This document shows positions 19,301 through 26,695 of a DNA stretch of 37,387 nucleotides, piece by piece. The notes beneath the pieces were generated by a model. That model was given only the letters and a program-made list of their open reading frames with translations, had not been told where the DNA came from and searched no databases. Source of the stretch: Clostridiales bacterium (GTDB lineage Bacteria > Bacillota > Clostridia > Lachnospirales > Lachnospiraceae); contig JAATFT010000039.1 of the NCBI GenBank assembly GCA_015655075.1, positions 1-37,387 of the forward strand, written 5' to 3'. A program made the translations under genes and the position numbers. The first letter of the stretch is position 1. Every line of letters begins with the position of its first letter.

Positions 19301-19747
19301 AATTTAAAAGTGGAATTTATCGGCTCCACTGCCGCACAAACGAATAGTATTGCCGCCAGGTTCCGGTTGACTAATACAGGGGACTCCGATATTCTGCTTT
19401 CCGATATAAAGCTTCGCTATTACTATACGGCAGACGATTCCCAGTCACAGAATTTCTACTGTGATTGGTCACAGGCCGGAAGTCAGAACATAACCGGAAG
19501 CTTTAATACCCTTAATCCTGCATTGGAGACAGCCGACACTTATTTAGAAATCGGCTTTTTAAGTGCCGCCGGGTCACTTGCCGTAGATCAGAGTATAGAA
19601 CTGCACACCAGGTTTGCAAAATCCGACTGGTCCGACTATACACTGACCAATGATTATTCCTACAATCCATCCGGTTCTTCTTACGAAACCTGGAATAAAA
19701 TTACAGCTTACCAAAATGGTACTCTTATATTTGGTATAGAACCTTAA
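16373..19747 (+). CDS. GH74 xyloglucanase, GH74-X2-X2-CBM3, secreted
   Basis: Endo-acting xyloglucan hydrolase. 1124 residues: signal peptide 1-30 (TVNAA); two seven-bladed propellers about 35-780; X2 about 786-879; X2 about 880-975; CBM3 976-1124. The two catalytic aspartates are visible: D67 in YARTDMGGAYR and D495 in SGMYDLGGF, matching the pair in C. thermocellum Xgh74A. Several Asp-box motifs of the form S-x-D-x-G-x-T-W mark the propeller blades (for example SVDYGKTW, STDGGNTW, SDDGGTTW). AGGAGG is six bases before the ATG. The X2-X2-CBM3 tail repeats the design of the GH9 protein, though its CBM3 is more diverged. The gene ends at repeat C2 and a strong terminator, convergent with GH26. 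Confidence 0.95.
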   Translation: MRNKGIKKAITLLLLSGICIFQYPATVNAAVQSQAYDWKNVKITGGGYVDNIIFNPGEKNLIYARTDMGGAYRYDPDNQSWIPLTDWIGRDDWNNLGCESLAVDPVETNRVYIAAGTYTNDWTNENGYILRSEDYGETWEQTELPFKNGANMLGRSMGERLTVDPNSNNILYFGARGGNGLWKSVDYGKTWNKVSSLTYVGNYAPTEDDPTLYDNTLTGVVWVTPDPASSTTGTSCQTIYIGVANKKGEDMVYRTLDGGATWSAVEGQPHNIVVPDSDNPSETRGLFPHHGVLASNGILYIPYSNGVGPYDGQKGEVWKYDTNTEAWTDITPVASSSSDNYYGYGGLAVDANNPDTLIVSTLNSWWPDANFFRSTDGGNTWVRFWDWNGYPNRTLRYTQDISKSPWLTFGKNPQAPEPEVKLGWMIGNISIDPFNSDRMMYGTGATVYGTDNLTDIDTGGTVNLSVVAEGIEQTAVQSLISPTTGTAHLISGMYDLGGFVHNDLDTVPSMMMLTPFLANTSIDYAELSPTRFVRVGNVDTGSSSRIGLSYDTGNNWFSLNNPWQSDSSDTTGGGNVAMSADGNSIVWAPNGQPVYYSTNTGSSFNQSSGIPVGAIVASDRVNSDKFYGFYNGTFYVSTDKGSTFTAKVTTGLPDSAVIKAMPGVEGDVWLAGDTGESGLFHTTNSGDSFVNITGVEEASTIGFGKAAPEQTYMALYTSALIEGTRGIFRSDDGGTTWIRINDDDHQYGITDAGITGDPRIYGRVYLATNGRGILYADIKEDLPDNSSITPVTASFDKNFAMQEDISVSLTLNGNTFSSITHNGLALSQGTDYTISQTTVTIKKEYLSQQSTGTITLNFNFSAGASRTFTITITDTTGIENSVITPVTAEFDKNSANSQDIPVVMEPNGNSLLAVKNGSYALTAGTDYTVTDNTVIINKEYLALQSIGTTSLIFDFSAGTDPVLTILIKDSTVIEEGNLKVEFIGSTAAQTNSIAARFRLTNTGDSDILLSDIKLRYYYTADDSQSQNFYCDWSQAGSQNITGSFNTLNPALETADTYLEIGFLSAAGSLAVDQSIELHTRFAKSDWSDYTLTNDYSYNPSGSSYETWNKITAYQNGTLIFGIEP

Positions 19748-19750
19748 TAT

Positions 19751-19890
19751 AACCTTACAGGTAAGTCTCCCCGCTTCTTAGGGAAGTGTAAGCGGTGGGT
19801 TGGGAACTTATCTGTTTCAGTCGTAGAATGGGCTCCGACTGAAATACCTGCATAGCAGCGCAGCGGACCCGGAATATCGGCTTTGACTTT
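19751..19890 (+). repeat. Repeat family C, copy 2
   Basis: A 140-bp structured repeat three bases after the GH74 stop. Stem 1 pairs ACAGGTAAGTCTCCC with GGGAACTTATCTGT (one bulge, one G-T pair), enclosing a CGCTT/AAGCG inner stem. Stem 2 pairs TTTCAGTCG (19815-19823) with CGACTGAAA (19836-19844). Related to 9684-9863 (inverted) and 33341-33455 (same orientation). Confidence 0.75.
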
Positions 19891-19896
19891 AACATA

Positions 19897-19933
19897 CGCC
19901 AGGCACTGCCTATTATATAAGCAGTGCCTGGCG
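19897..19933. terminator. Bidirectional terminator between GH74 and GH26
   Basis: CGCCAGGCACTGC (19897-19909) and GCAGTGCCTGGCG (19921-19933) form a perfect 13-bp stem with an 11-base AT-rich loop, followed by TTGTT on the plus strand. It lies between two convergent genes. Confidence 0.85.
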
Positions 19934-20017
19934 TTGTTAAATGTTTATGTGTTTAAATGAAAACTTGAATATCTGCTATGAATTGATACCGGATGCCGAT
20001 GACAGCTGCCTGGTATA

Positions 20018-22081
20018 TCATGGCTCGGTACCAAGAATGAGTTGTCCGTCATAGTATACGGTAATGTTGCCGTCTTTCCCATAGGAGTAGTCATCCGATT
20101 GGTCGTATAAGCTCCAATCCGTTTTTACCGTTCTTGTATTGATGGTCAGGGTTGCTCCTTCCATAAATTTATCGGCCGTATTAAACTTAATCTCCAGATA
20201 TCTGCCGGCACCGGCCTCTTCTTTTCCCATTGATAAATATTCTCCCGTAACCTGCCCGGTATAGGTAACATACCAGGGCTCCTTGTCAACCTGAAGCGCC
20301 GCATTGTCACAGTAGAAATTCTCCGGTGCAATTCCCTCCTTCGTATAATAATAGCGCAGCACCAGCTTTGATAAATCAATATCTTCTCCGCCGGCATGGT
20401 ATATACGGAAGGAATTTGTAATCGTATTGGTGGAGGTCTGCCCATTACCGCTATTATTAAGTGTCAGCGTAACATCCGCAGGCCCGCCGGGAGTTGGGGT
20501 GGGGGTAGGCGTAGGGGTAGGCGTCTCGTCCGAATCGCTGTCTTCAAACTCTGGAAGCTCATCCAGAGTGATCACCGCGTCGCTGTTATAGACCTTATTC
20601 ACCATAGTCTGTTCCGTATAGGTATCTCCTACCTGTCCCGTGGAATCTATAATAAAATCTCCGTACCAAACAGCAAAATACAGCCAGTATGTATTATCCC
20701 TCACCATCAGGTCCGGATCCATCATAACTCCGTTTTCGCTTAGAGTAGCCATCTTGCTGCCGCCGGAATAATTGACGGTTTTCATAAATTGATCCGGAAG
20801 GGCACTATAGGAATGCTTTTCGGCATAAATATCGGTCCCCGCTATGTCACAGTATTCGTCACCAGGATACCAGTCCTGATTTTGGCCGTTCCATACCCAG
20901 ATCAGATTATTCAGCTTATGGTAATAGGTCTGACGTTCAAACATTAATTTATAAAGCCATTGATATGCGTCCACTCCTGCCGCACCCCACCAGAACCATC
21001 CGCCGCTGGCTTCATGGAGCGGCCTCCAAAGCACTGTTACATCCGCCTGCTGCAGTTTGTCCAGATAACCGGATATCACGTCGATATCTCGGACTATCAG
21101 ATAGCATTCCTCTGAAATTTTTCCCGCCTGGTATAAAGCTTCGATTTCCTCCAGCGACATCTGGCCGATATCCAGATCCGTAACCGCCTTTGACAAATCG
21201 AAGGTCGTATTCTCGGTATAGAAGGAAGCTCCTCCCTTCGGTGCATGCCAATGCCATTGGAACGTGGTAAGTCCGCCCATCTTGTCCCACTCCAAAGCAA
21301 TATTAACTTCTTCCGAAGACTGATAGTCGCTGGCAGGGTCGCAAAAGATAAAATCCAGCATACGGATTGCCGGATATTTCCCGGTTAAGTCATGAATTGC
21401 CTCAATCTCCGTATTTGCATTCAATGTACAGGACTGACCGGACAGGGTTTTTTGTCCGTATATGCTTTTTAAATACTCCATGATGTCCACGGTCCTTTGG
21501 TTCGCATTGGGATTAACCAGGACGGATGTCGCGGCGGAATATACGGAAGGATCGATACCGGAACCTTCCTCAATTGTAATATAGTCCAGATCAAACCAGC
21601 CCCAATACTCCTCTATGGATATTGTAGCTGTTCCCGCCTCCAGATATACGCTCTCTATGGTCGTATCATGCCAGTCTCCGTCGCCGTTGCTGTAAATAAT
21701 TGCGGTCTGTGCACCGTTAACAGTAAGATAATTTTCCTTGTAGCTGTCCGAAGCCGTCCGCACAGTAAAAGTATAGTGTCTAGTTTCAGGTATCTCTACC
21801 TCGACGGACCAGGAATTACCGTCTTTCTGTGTAAAGCCGGTGGCATAACCGGTTCCGCTGTATCCTGCTCTTGCGGTGGCAGTTGTAACATCCCCCGACA
21901 TTACGGCGTCCTCAGCCTCAACACGATACAGAAAAGTTTCCGCCGCATATGCCGTCTCTAAATCAACGGAATTTTGCAGCGATACTCCTGCTGTTTCCCC
22001 TGATGCGGCAGCGCTCATCGGTATTAACACGATAAACAGCGTTAATGCCAAAGCAATTGCCCTTCTTAAAAATCTTTTCAT
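20018..22081 (-). CDS. GH26 beta-mannanase, CBM35-GH26-CBM3, secreted
   Basis: Endo-beta-1,4-mannanase. 687 residues: signal peptide about 1-26; CBM35 about 50-172 (YRVEAEDAVMSG at its start, WFDLDYITIEE at its end); GH26 TIM barrel about 180-515; acidic Ser/Asp patch and Thr-Pro linker about 515-532; CBM3 about 534-687. The catalytic acid is E357 in RPLHEASGGWFWWG, preceded by the conserved His; the nucleophile is E449 in TLSENGVM. CBM35 commonly binds mannan or uronic acids, and the CBM3 (RYYYT, ENFYCDN, DWSLYDQSDDYSY) holds the enzyme on cellulose. An AGAAGGGGG site precedes the ATG. Its 5' region contains two family-D repeats, which would be in the leader if transcription starts far upstream. 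Confidence 0.93.
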   Translation of the reverse strand: MKRFLRRAIALALTLFIVLIPMSAAASGETAGVSLQNSVDLETAYAAETFLYRVEAEDAVMSGDVTTATARAGYSGTGYATGFTQKDGNSWSVEVEIPETRHYTFTVRTASDSYKENYLTVNGAQTAIIYSNGDGDWHDTTIESVYLEAGTATISIEEYWGWFDLDYITIEEGSGIDPSVYSAATSVLVNPNANQRTVDIMEYLKSIYGQKTLSGQSCTLNANTEIEAIHDLTGKYPAIRMLDFIFCDPASDYQSSEEVNIALEWDKMGGLTTFQWHWHAPKGGASFYTENTTFDLSKAVTDLDIGQMSLEEIEALYQAGKISEECYLIVRDIDVISGYLDKLQQADVTVLWRPLHEASGGWFWWGAAGVDAYQWLYKLMFERQTYYHKLNNLIWVWNGQNQDWYPGDEYCDIAGTDIYAEKHSYSALPDQFMKTVNYSGGSKMATLSENGVMMDPDLMVRDNTYWLYFAVWYGDFIIDSTGQVGDTYTEQTMVNKVYNSDAVITLDELPEFEDSDSDETPTPTPTPTPTPGGPADVTLTLNNSGNGQTSTNTITNSFRIYHAGGEDIDLSKLVLRYYYTKEGIAPENFYCDNAALQVDKEPWYVTYTGQVTGEYLSMGKEEAGAGRYLEIKFNTADKFMEGATLTINTRTVKTDWSLYDQSDDYSYGKDGNITVYYDGQLILGTEP

Positions 22082-22199
22082 TATTATTTCCCCCTTCTAA
22101 TTATAAATGGCACAAATCATTATTAATCTGTGCTGAAATAGGCTGAATACCTTAAAAGGCTTACGCACTTTCCGAAGATTTTCAGCCTTACTCCCATTG

Positions 22200-22250
22200 A
22201 AAAACATCGCCTTTTATCGGAAGATAAAGAGCATCTTCCGATAAGTTATA
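22200..22250 (-). repeat. Repeat family D, copy 2
   Basis: TTATCGGAAGAT (22214-22225) pairs with ATCTTCCGATAA (22233-22244) around AAAGAGC. The neighbouring GGCGATG half of hairpin 2 is present on the minus strand, but its partner is lost. It is in the reverse orientation to the copy after GH48, upstream of GH26. Confidence 0.75.
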
Positions 22251-22278
22251 CTATAGGAACAAAAACATGTTCCTATAG
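22251..22278. repeat. Hairpin between the two family-D copies
   Basis: CTATAGGAACA (22251-22261) pairs perfectly with TGTTCCTATAG (22268-22278) around a 6-base loop. The 22082-22634 gap otherwise holds only the D repeats, a GGCTGAA/TTCAGCC inverted repeat near 22141-22187, and an AT-rich stretch before GH10 with TATAAT-like boxes but no clear -35. Confidence 0.6.
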
Positions 22279-22288
22279 TCGGATGCAC

Positions 22289-22347
22289 GGCGATAAAAAA
22301 CATCGCCTTTTATCGGAAGATAAAGAGCATCTTCCGATAAGTTATAT
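22289..22347 (-). repeat. Repeat family D, copy 3, with both hairpins intact
   Basis: Hairpin 1: TTATCGGAAGAT (22310-22321) with ATCTTCCGATAA (22329-22340). Hairpin 2: GGCGAT (22289-22294) with ATCGCC (22302-22307). In copy 1 hairpin 2 is GGCGGT with ACCGCC, so a G-C pair has been replaced by an A-T pair with pairing kept. Confidence 0.8.
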
Positions 22348-22634
22348 TATACCCCCAAATAATTACATTTTCAACAAAAATTAACAAATTATGTATTTTT
22401 TTTCAATATTGAACCGGAAAATACAGGTCTTTGCAAACTTTATCTTCCATTTTCTTGAATAAAAAGTCAAAAAATTTATAAAAGTTCTTTAAATTTTCCA
22501 TTATTTATAATATAATGTATATGTATTCCATTTACAGACAGGTTTATCCAAATGATATGTTTATTCATAAGATAAATTTTCTATTAATGGAATAATATAA
22601 AAGAAATAATATAAAAACTTTAGGAGGGGATTGT

Positions 22635-24785
22635 ATGTTAAGAAAAAAAATGTTAGCTATTCTGATAACCTGTGCTTTAATTTTAACCGTCTCATATTAC
22701 CACACGGCAACACTTGAGGCGGCAACATCTTATGGTAATCTGCTTTTGGATGATTTTGAAACAGATTCAAACGGCTGGGGCCCCAGAGGCTCAGAAACGG
22801 TTACAATCAGCACAGAACAGGCATATTCAGGTACGCAAAGCCTTAAAGTCAGCGATCGTACCCAGACCTGGAACGGGGCCATGTGTAATAAAACAGCCGA
22901 CTTAACCCTGGGAGAAACCTATAATTTGGGAATATGGATTAAATACGCGGGAGATTCCTATTCCGGTACGCAGAACTTCAGCCTGCAGCTCCAATATAAT
23001 GACGGAGTTACCGATGTATATAAAAATATAAAGACGTCGTCTGTCACAAAAGGACAATGGACATATTTGGAAGGAGAATACACGATTCCCACAGATGCAG
23101 CTGATGTAAATATCTATGTGGAAACGGAGTATAAAACTTCTCCCTCTGACCAGGATTTAATGGATTTCTACCTTGATGATTTTACGGCGACTCCGGCTGT
23201 CCTTCCTGATATAGAGACCGATATAGCCAGTTTAAAAGACGTTTTTGCTCCTTATTTTGACATAGGGTGTGCGGGAACCGCCAGTGAAATCGCTCCTGCT
23301 CCCGGAAAGGCACTTATATTAAAGCATTATAATTGTATTACGTTTGGTAATGAACTTAAACCGGATTCCGTATTGGATTATGATGCTACCGCCTCCTATA
23401 TGGAAGCAAACGGGGGAGATCAGGTGAACCCCCAGGTGAATTTAAGAGCGGCCAGAACGCTGCTTGAGTTTGCAAGAGATAATAACATCCCGGTAAGAGG
23501 TCATACGCTGGTATGGCATAACCAGACCCCGGACTGGTTTTTTAAAGAGAATTACTCCACCGATTCCGGCGCTGCATGGGTATCCAAAGAAATTATGCTC
23601 CAAAGATTGGAAAATTACATAAAAAACCTTATGGCTCTTTTAGAAACAGATTATCCGACGGTTGAATTTTATGCCTGGGATGTTGTAAACGAAGCGGTTG
23701 ATCCCAATACTTCCACCGGTATGAGAAATCCCGGTTCCAATAATACAACTTCAGGCTCTTCCCCATGGATGCAGACAATTGGTTCGGATTATATTGAGAA
23801 AGCGTTCGAATATGCCAGAAAATATGCTCCGGAAGGCTGTAAGCTCTTTTACAATGATTACAACGAATATGAAACCACAAAAAGTAATTTTATCTATAAT
23901 ATCCTTGAGAATTTAAAGGGCAAGGGGTTAGTCGACGGCATGGGAATGCAGTCCCATTGGACTATGGATTATCCAAACATCAGTATGTTCGAAACGGCGG
24001 TAAGAAAATATGCTTCCTTAGGACTTGAGATACAGCTTACGGAATTGGATATGAAACAACCGGATAACAGCGCCAATGCATTAAGCTTACAGGCAGCCCG
24101 TTATAAGCTCTTAATGAATAAATGCGTCAGCTTAAAAGAGGAGGGTATCAATATTACGGCTGTCATTTTCTGGGGCATCACGGATGAAACCAGCTGGCTT
24201 GGCGGCTATCCGCTGCTATTTGACGGCGAATATAAGGCAAAGCCCGCATTTTATTCCATTATTGAAGATTTGGCTCCTACAGGAACCGTAACGCCTACAC
24301 CAACTGTAAGTGTAACACCGACTATAACGCCCACACCGTCCGTAACACCAACCATAACTCCGACTCCAACGGTAACCCCGGCTCCCGAAACAGGAACACC
24401 GGTAACCACGGTAACCACAACTCAAAATAATAATACGGTAAATCAAACGTATAAGATAACAGCGGAGAATGGGACAATCGATTTATCAAAATTAGAAATC
24501 GTATTTACGGCAGACGGTATAAGCGGCGAAAAACAAAATGTATGGTGTGACAATGCTGCATTACAGCTGAATACGGCTCCATGGTATACGGATATTACAA
24601 GCAGCGTAAACGGAACAATAACAGATGCTAGTTTGACGGTTACCTTTAATGATACGGTAAATCTTTCGGAAGGAACCGGTACGTGTATAGTAAATATCCG
24701 CTTTGCTAAAGCAGACTGGTCAGACTATGATACGATATCCAATCCTGTCTTGAAAGTGTATTATGACGGAACACTTGTACAATAA
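22635..24785 (+). CDS. GH10 endo-xylanase, CBM22-GH10-CBM3, secreted
   Basis: Endo-beta-1,4-xylanase. 716 residues: signal peptide about 1-29; CBM22 xylan-binding domain about 34-187 (LLLDDFETDSNGW to FYLDDFTATP); GH10 barrel about 195-553; Thr-Pro linker about 556-595; divergent CBM3-like domain about 600-716. The acid/base is E353 in WDVVNEAVD and the nucleophile E470 in IQLTELDM; HNCITFGNELKPD-like and RGHTLVWHNQTPDW motifs are in place. The final domain is about 30 residues shorter than the other CBM3s here and lacks the RYYYT strand, so its cellulose binding is uncertain. TAGGAGGGG precedes the ATG. Its 3' terminator stem appears split by mobile repeats. Confidence 0.94.
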   Translation: MLRKKMLAILITCALILTVSYYHTATLEAATSYGNLLLDDFETDSNGWGPRGSETVTISTEQAYSGTQSLKVSDRTQTWNGAMCNKTADLTLGETYNLGIWIKYAGDSYSGTQNFSLQLQYNDGVTDVYKNIKTSSVTKGQWTYLEGEYTIPTDAADVNIYVETEYKTSPSDQDLMDFYLDDFTATPAVLPDIETDIASLKDVFAPYFDIGCAGTASEIAPAPGKALILKHYNCITFGNELKPDSVLDYDATASYMEANGGDQVNPQVNLRAARTLLEFARDNNIPVRGHTLVWHNQTPDWFFKENYSTDSGAAWVSKEIMLQRLENYIKNLMALLETDYPTVEFYAWDVVNEAVDPNTSTGMRNPGSNNTTSGSSPWMQTIGSDYIEKAFEYARKYAPEGCKLFYNDYNEYETTKSNFIYNILENLKGKGLVDGMGMQSHWTMDYPNISMFETAVRKYASLGLEIQLTELDMKQPDNSANALSLQAARYKLLMNKCVSLKEEGINITAVIFWGITDETSWLGGYPLLFDGEYKAKPAFYSIIEDLAPTGTVTPTPTVSVTPTITPTPSVTPTITPTPTVTPAPETGTPVTTVTTTQNNNTVNQTYKITAENGTIDLSKLEIVFTADGISGEKQNVWCDNAALQLNTAPWYTDITSSVNGTITDASLTVTFNDTVNLSEGTGTCIVNIRFAKADWSDYDTISNPVLKVYYDGTLVQ

Positions 24786-24829
24786 AAATCATATGAAATA
24801 GCTTTCCAGGGCGCAGAAGCACAGGCAAT

Positions 24830-24895
24830 CCAGAGCGTGTTTGTAAAATCATTGGGGCGGTCAAAACGGTGCAATGATTTTCAAACACACTCCAG
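24830..24895. mobile_element. Repeat family A, internally deleted 66-bp copy
   Basis: CCAG-bounded element with the family-A ends (AGAGCGTGTTTG left; CAAACACACT right). The right-hand GGGGCGGTCAAAACGGTGC block of the full copy is joined directly to the left end. The result is one hairpin with arms of about 20 bp. Confidence 0.7.
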
Positions 24896-25056
24896 TGTGC
24901 TGACAAGTTGATACTTGGACTAATGGCGTAGAATGGATTTTCATTCTGCGAGGCGGATGAAAGAGGCGTAGCGGTGGCTACGTCGATTGACGACAACGAA
25001 GCAGATGGAAATTCAGGCAAGCCATTAGACAAGATATCAACTTGCCAGTGCACTAG
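24892..25056 (+). mobile_element. Repeat family B, copy 1: palindromic MITE-like element
   Basis: A 165-bp non-coding element with ends CCAGTGTGCTGACAAGTTG and CAACTTGCCAGTGCACTAG. The whole is an imperfect palindrome centred on CGTAGCGGTGGCTACG. It shares its first four bases with the end of the adjoining short family-A element. A nearly identical inverted copy lies at 36181-36345. Confidence 0.75.
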
Positions 25057-25167
25057 CCTTGTGCTTCTGCATTTCTGCAATGAAGGAAAAAAGCTACGCT
25101 CTTCAACTTCATAATATAATTTGTTTCACACATTACATATTTATTATTCTTGGGAAAAGAGAAGAAG

Positions 25168-25200
25168 CGGCCTTACCCGGACAATGCTCAATGAAGGCCG
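25168..25200 (-). terminator. Terminator overlapping the end of the response-regulator gene
   Basis: On the minus strand CGGCCTT (25200-25194) pairs with AAGGCCG (25174-25168), followed by CTTCTTCTCTTTTCCC. The stem spans the stop codon at 25188-25190, ending the five-gene operon. Confidence 0.5.
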
Positions 25201-26690
25201 TCTGTTTTTCCCGTATTTTCCATGTAATCCGTGGGGCACATCCCGGTTATTGACCGGAAAATCCGGCTAAAATAGAATTGATCTTTATAGCCCACCATGG
25301 TAGCTATATCTTTTATATAAATATCGGAGTCTTTCGCAATTAATTTCTTTGCCCTTTCAATACGAATATTAGTAAGGTAGTTATTAAAAGAGGTATTTTC
25401 ATATTTACGAAAAAGCCTGCTTAAATAGGTCTGCGAAACTCCGAACTTTTTACAAACTGTTTGAAGGGTAATGGGTTCGGATATATTTTTGTTTAAATAA
25501 TCCTGAATTAATTTAAAAAATTCAGGTGAATCCACTTTCCCACAGTTTACATTTTCCTCTTTTATGTTCAGGTTAAAGATAAAATAAAGGCTTTCAAGCA
25601 GTTCTTCAAGTGAAGTTGCATAGAAAAACGCGTCATCCATCATGAACTCATATTTGCTATCGAACCCTGCATTATTATTATATTTTTGTATGAGATACAG
25701 TATTTGTCTGGCCATACCTTCCGCAAATAACTGACAGCGCTTTTGCGCCTGCCAGTTCATAAAACATTTTTTAATCTCTGACCTGAAATTATCATATTGA
25801 TGTTCTCTAATCATATATTCCAGCTTCTGCAAAACTTCTTCTTTATTAAGTTCCAATTGAAAATTGATTCCATCTCTGTCCTCCGCAAAAAGGATCTGAT
25901 TCGTACCAACCACACTGCCCGTATCTAAGGTCCGGTACAGTTTTTTCATAACCGCCGGAAGTTCAGCGGCATGAAAGGATTCCCTGACCAATACGGAGGT
26001 AAGATACTGCTGATCATTTTTTTCTTTCTTAATAATATCACCAACCATTTGCTCAAAGCTTTTTTTAAATATAAGTAATTCCGGAATGATATAAAGTGCT
26101 TCCATCTCATCTCTTCCGTAAATATACATCTGCTCATTGATGCCAGAAAAAATCTCAATATCGGAGCCGTTTAAAAAACGCCGCGGTAAGCCGTTTTTTC
26201 TGATTAATGCCGCATAATAACATCCGTTGGGAAAGTATTTATTTAAAGTTTCCTCATCTGCATCACAGCCGCGGCATATTTTTCGAACCAGCTGATTTCT
26301 TTGCATGTAATATATCTGATCAAGCTTTTGTTTAACACCCTCCAGTACAGCGGCCATATTATTAGGTGTAATGGGTTTTAAAATATAGTCACATACTTCC
26401 GACTGAATTGCACCCTTAATATACTCAAAATCCTGATACCCGCTGATAATAACAGACATACAGTCCGGAATTTCTTTTTTTACAAGGGAGGTCAGCTCAA
26501 TACCGTTTAGCAGAGGCATTTTGACATCTGAGATTAAAACATCGGGTCTTTTTTTCTTAACTTCTTCCAATCCGCTTTTTCCATTCTCAGCCCTGCCGAC
26601 AATGTTAAATTGACTGCATTTTTTCTCAATAATTGCACAGATATGGTTTAATGAAGCCGGTTCGTCATCAACTACTACAACACTATACAT
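25188..26690 (-). CDS. YesN-type response regulator (REC + AraC HTH)
   Basis: Cytoplasmic transcription factor, 500 residues. The receiver domain is at 1-125: acidic DDE at 8-10, phospho-acceptor D55 in ISDVKMP and the LKP lysine near 105. A middle region about 130-385 has no recognised fold. The C-terminal double helix-turn-helix is at about 393-495 (TLQTVCKKFGVSQTYLSRLF, then DIATMVGYKDQFYFSRIF). AGGAGG lies 10 bases before the ATG, inside the end of the kinase gene, and the two genes are five bases apart, so they are translationally coupled. Members of this family usually activate an adjacent carbohydrate transporter or polysaccharide lyase set. The likely target is the operon's own promoter upstream of the binding-protein gene. 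Confidence 0.92.
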   Translation of the reverse strand: MYSVVVVDDEPASLNHICAIIEKKCSQFNIVGRAENGKSGLEEVKKKRPDVLISDVKMPLLNGIELTSLVKKEIPDCMSVIISGYQDFEYIKGAIQSEVCDYILKPITPNNMAAVLEGVKQKLDQIYYMQRNQLVRKICRGCDADEETLNKYFPNGCYYAALIRKNGLPRRFLNGSDIEIFSGINEQMYIYGRDEMEALYIIPELLIFKKSFEQMVGDIIKKEKNDQQYLTSVLVRESFHAAELPAVMKKLYRTLDTGSVVGTNQILFAEDRDGINFQLELNKEEVLQKLEYMIREHQYDNFRSEIKKCFMNWQAQKRCQLFAEGMARQILYLIQKYNNNAGFDSKYEFMMDDAFFYATSLEELLESLYFIFNLNIKEENVNCGKVDSPEFFKLIQDYLNKNISEPITLQTVCKKFGVSQTYLSRLFRKYENTSFNNYLTNIRIERAKKLIAKDSDIYIKDIATMVGYKDQFYFSRIFRSITGMCPTDYMENTGKTDGLH

Positions 26691-26695
26691 GTTTT

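Larger units (their letters stand above)
24813..25070 (+). terminator. GH10 terminator stem interrupted by two inserted repeats
   Basis: GCAGAAGCACAGGC (24813-24826) and GCCTTGTGCTTCTGC (25056-25070) are complementary apart from one extra base. They now lie 230 bases apart because a family-A derivative and a family-B element occupy the former loop. The 3' arm is followed by ATTTCTGC, a weak T-tract. Confidence 0.5.

Noticed and set aside
21497..21961. Plus-strand open frame of about 154 codons inside GH26
   Set aside because: Antisense shadow of the CBM35 and early GH26 coding region; cysteine/arginine-rich and without family motifs.
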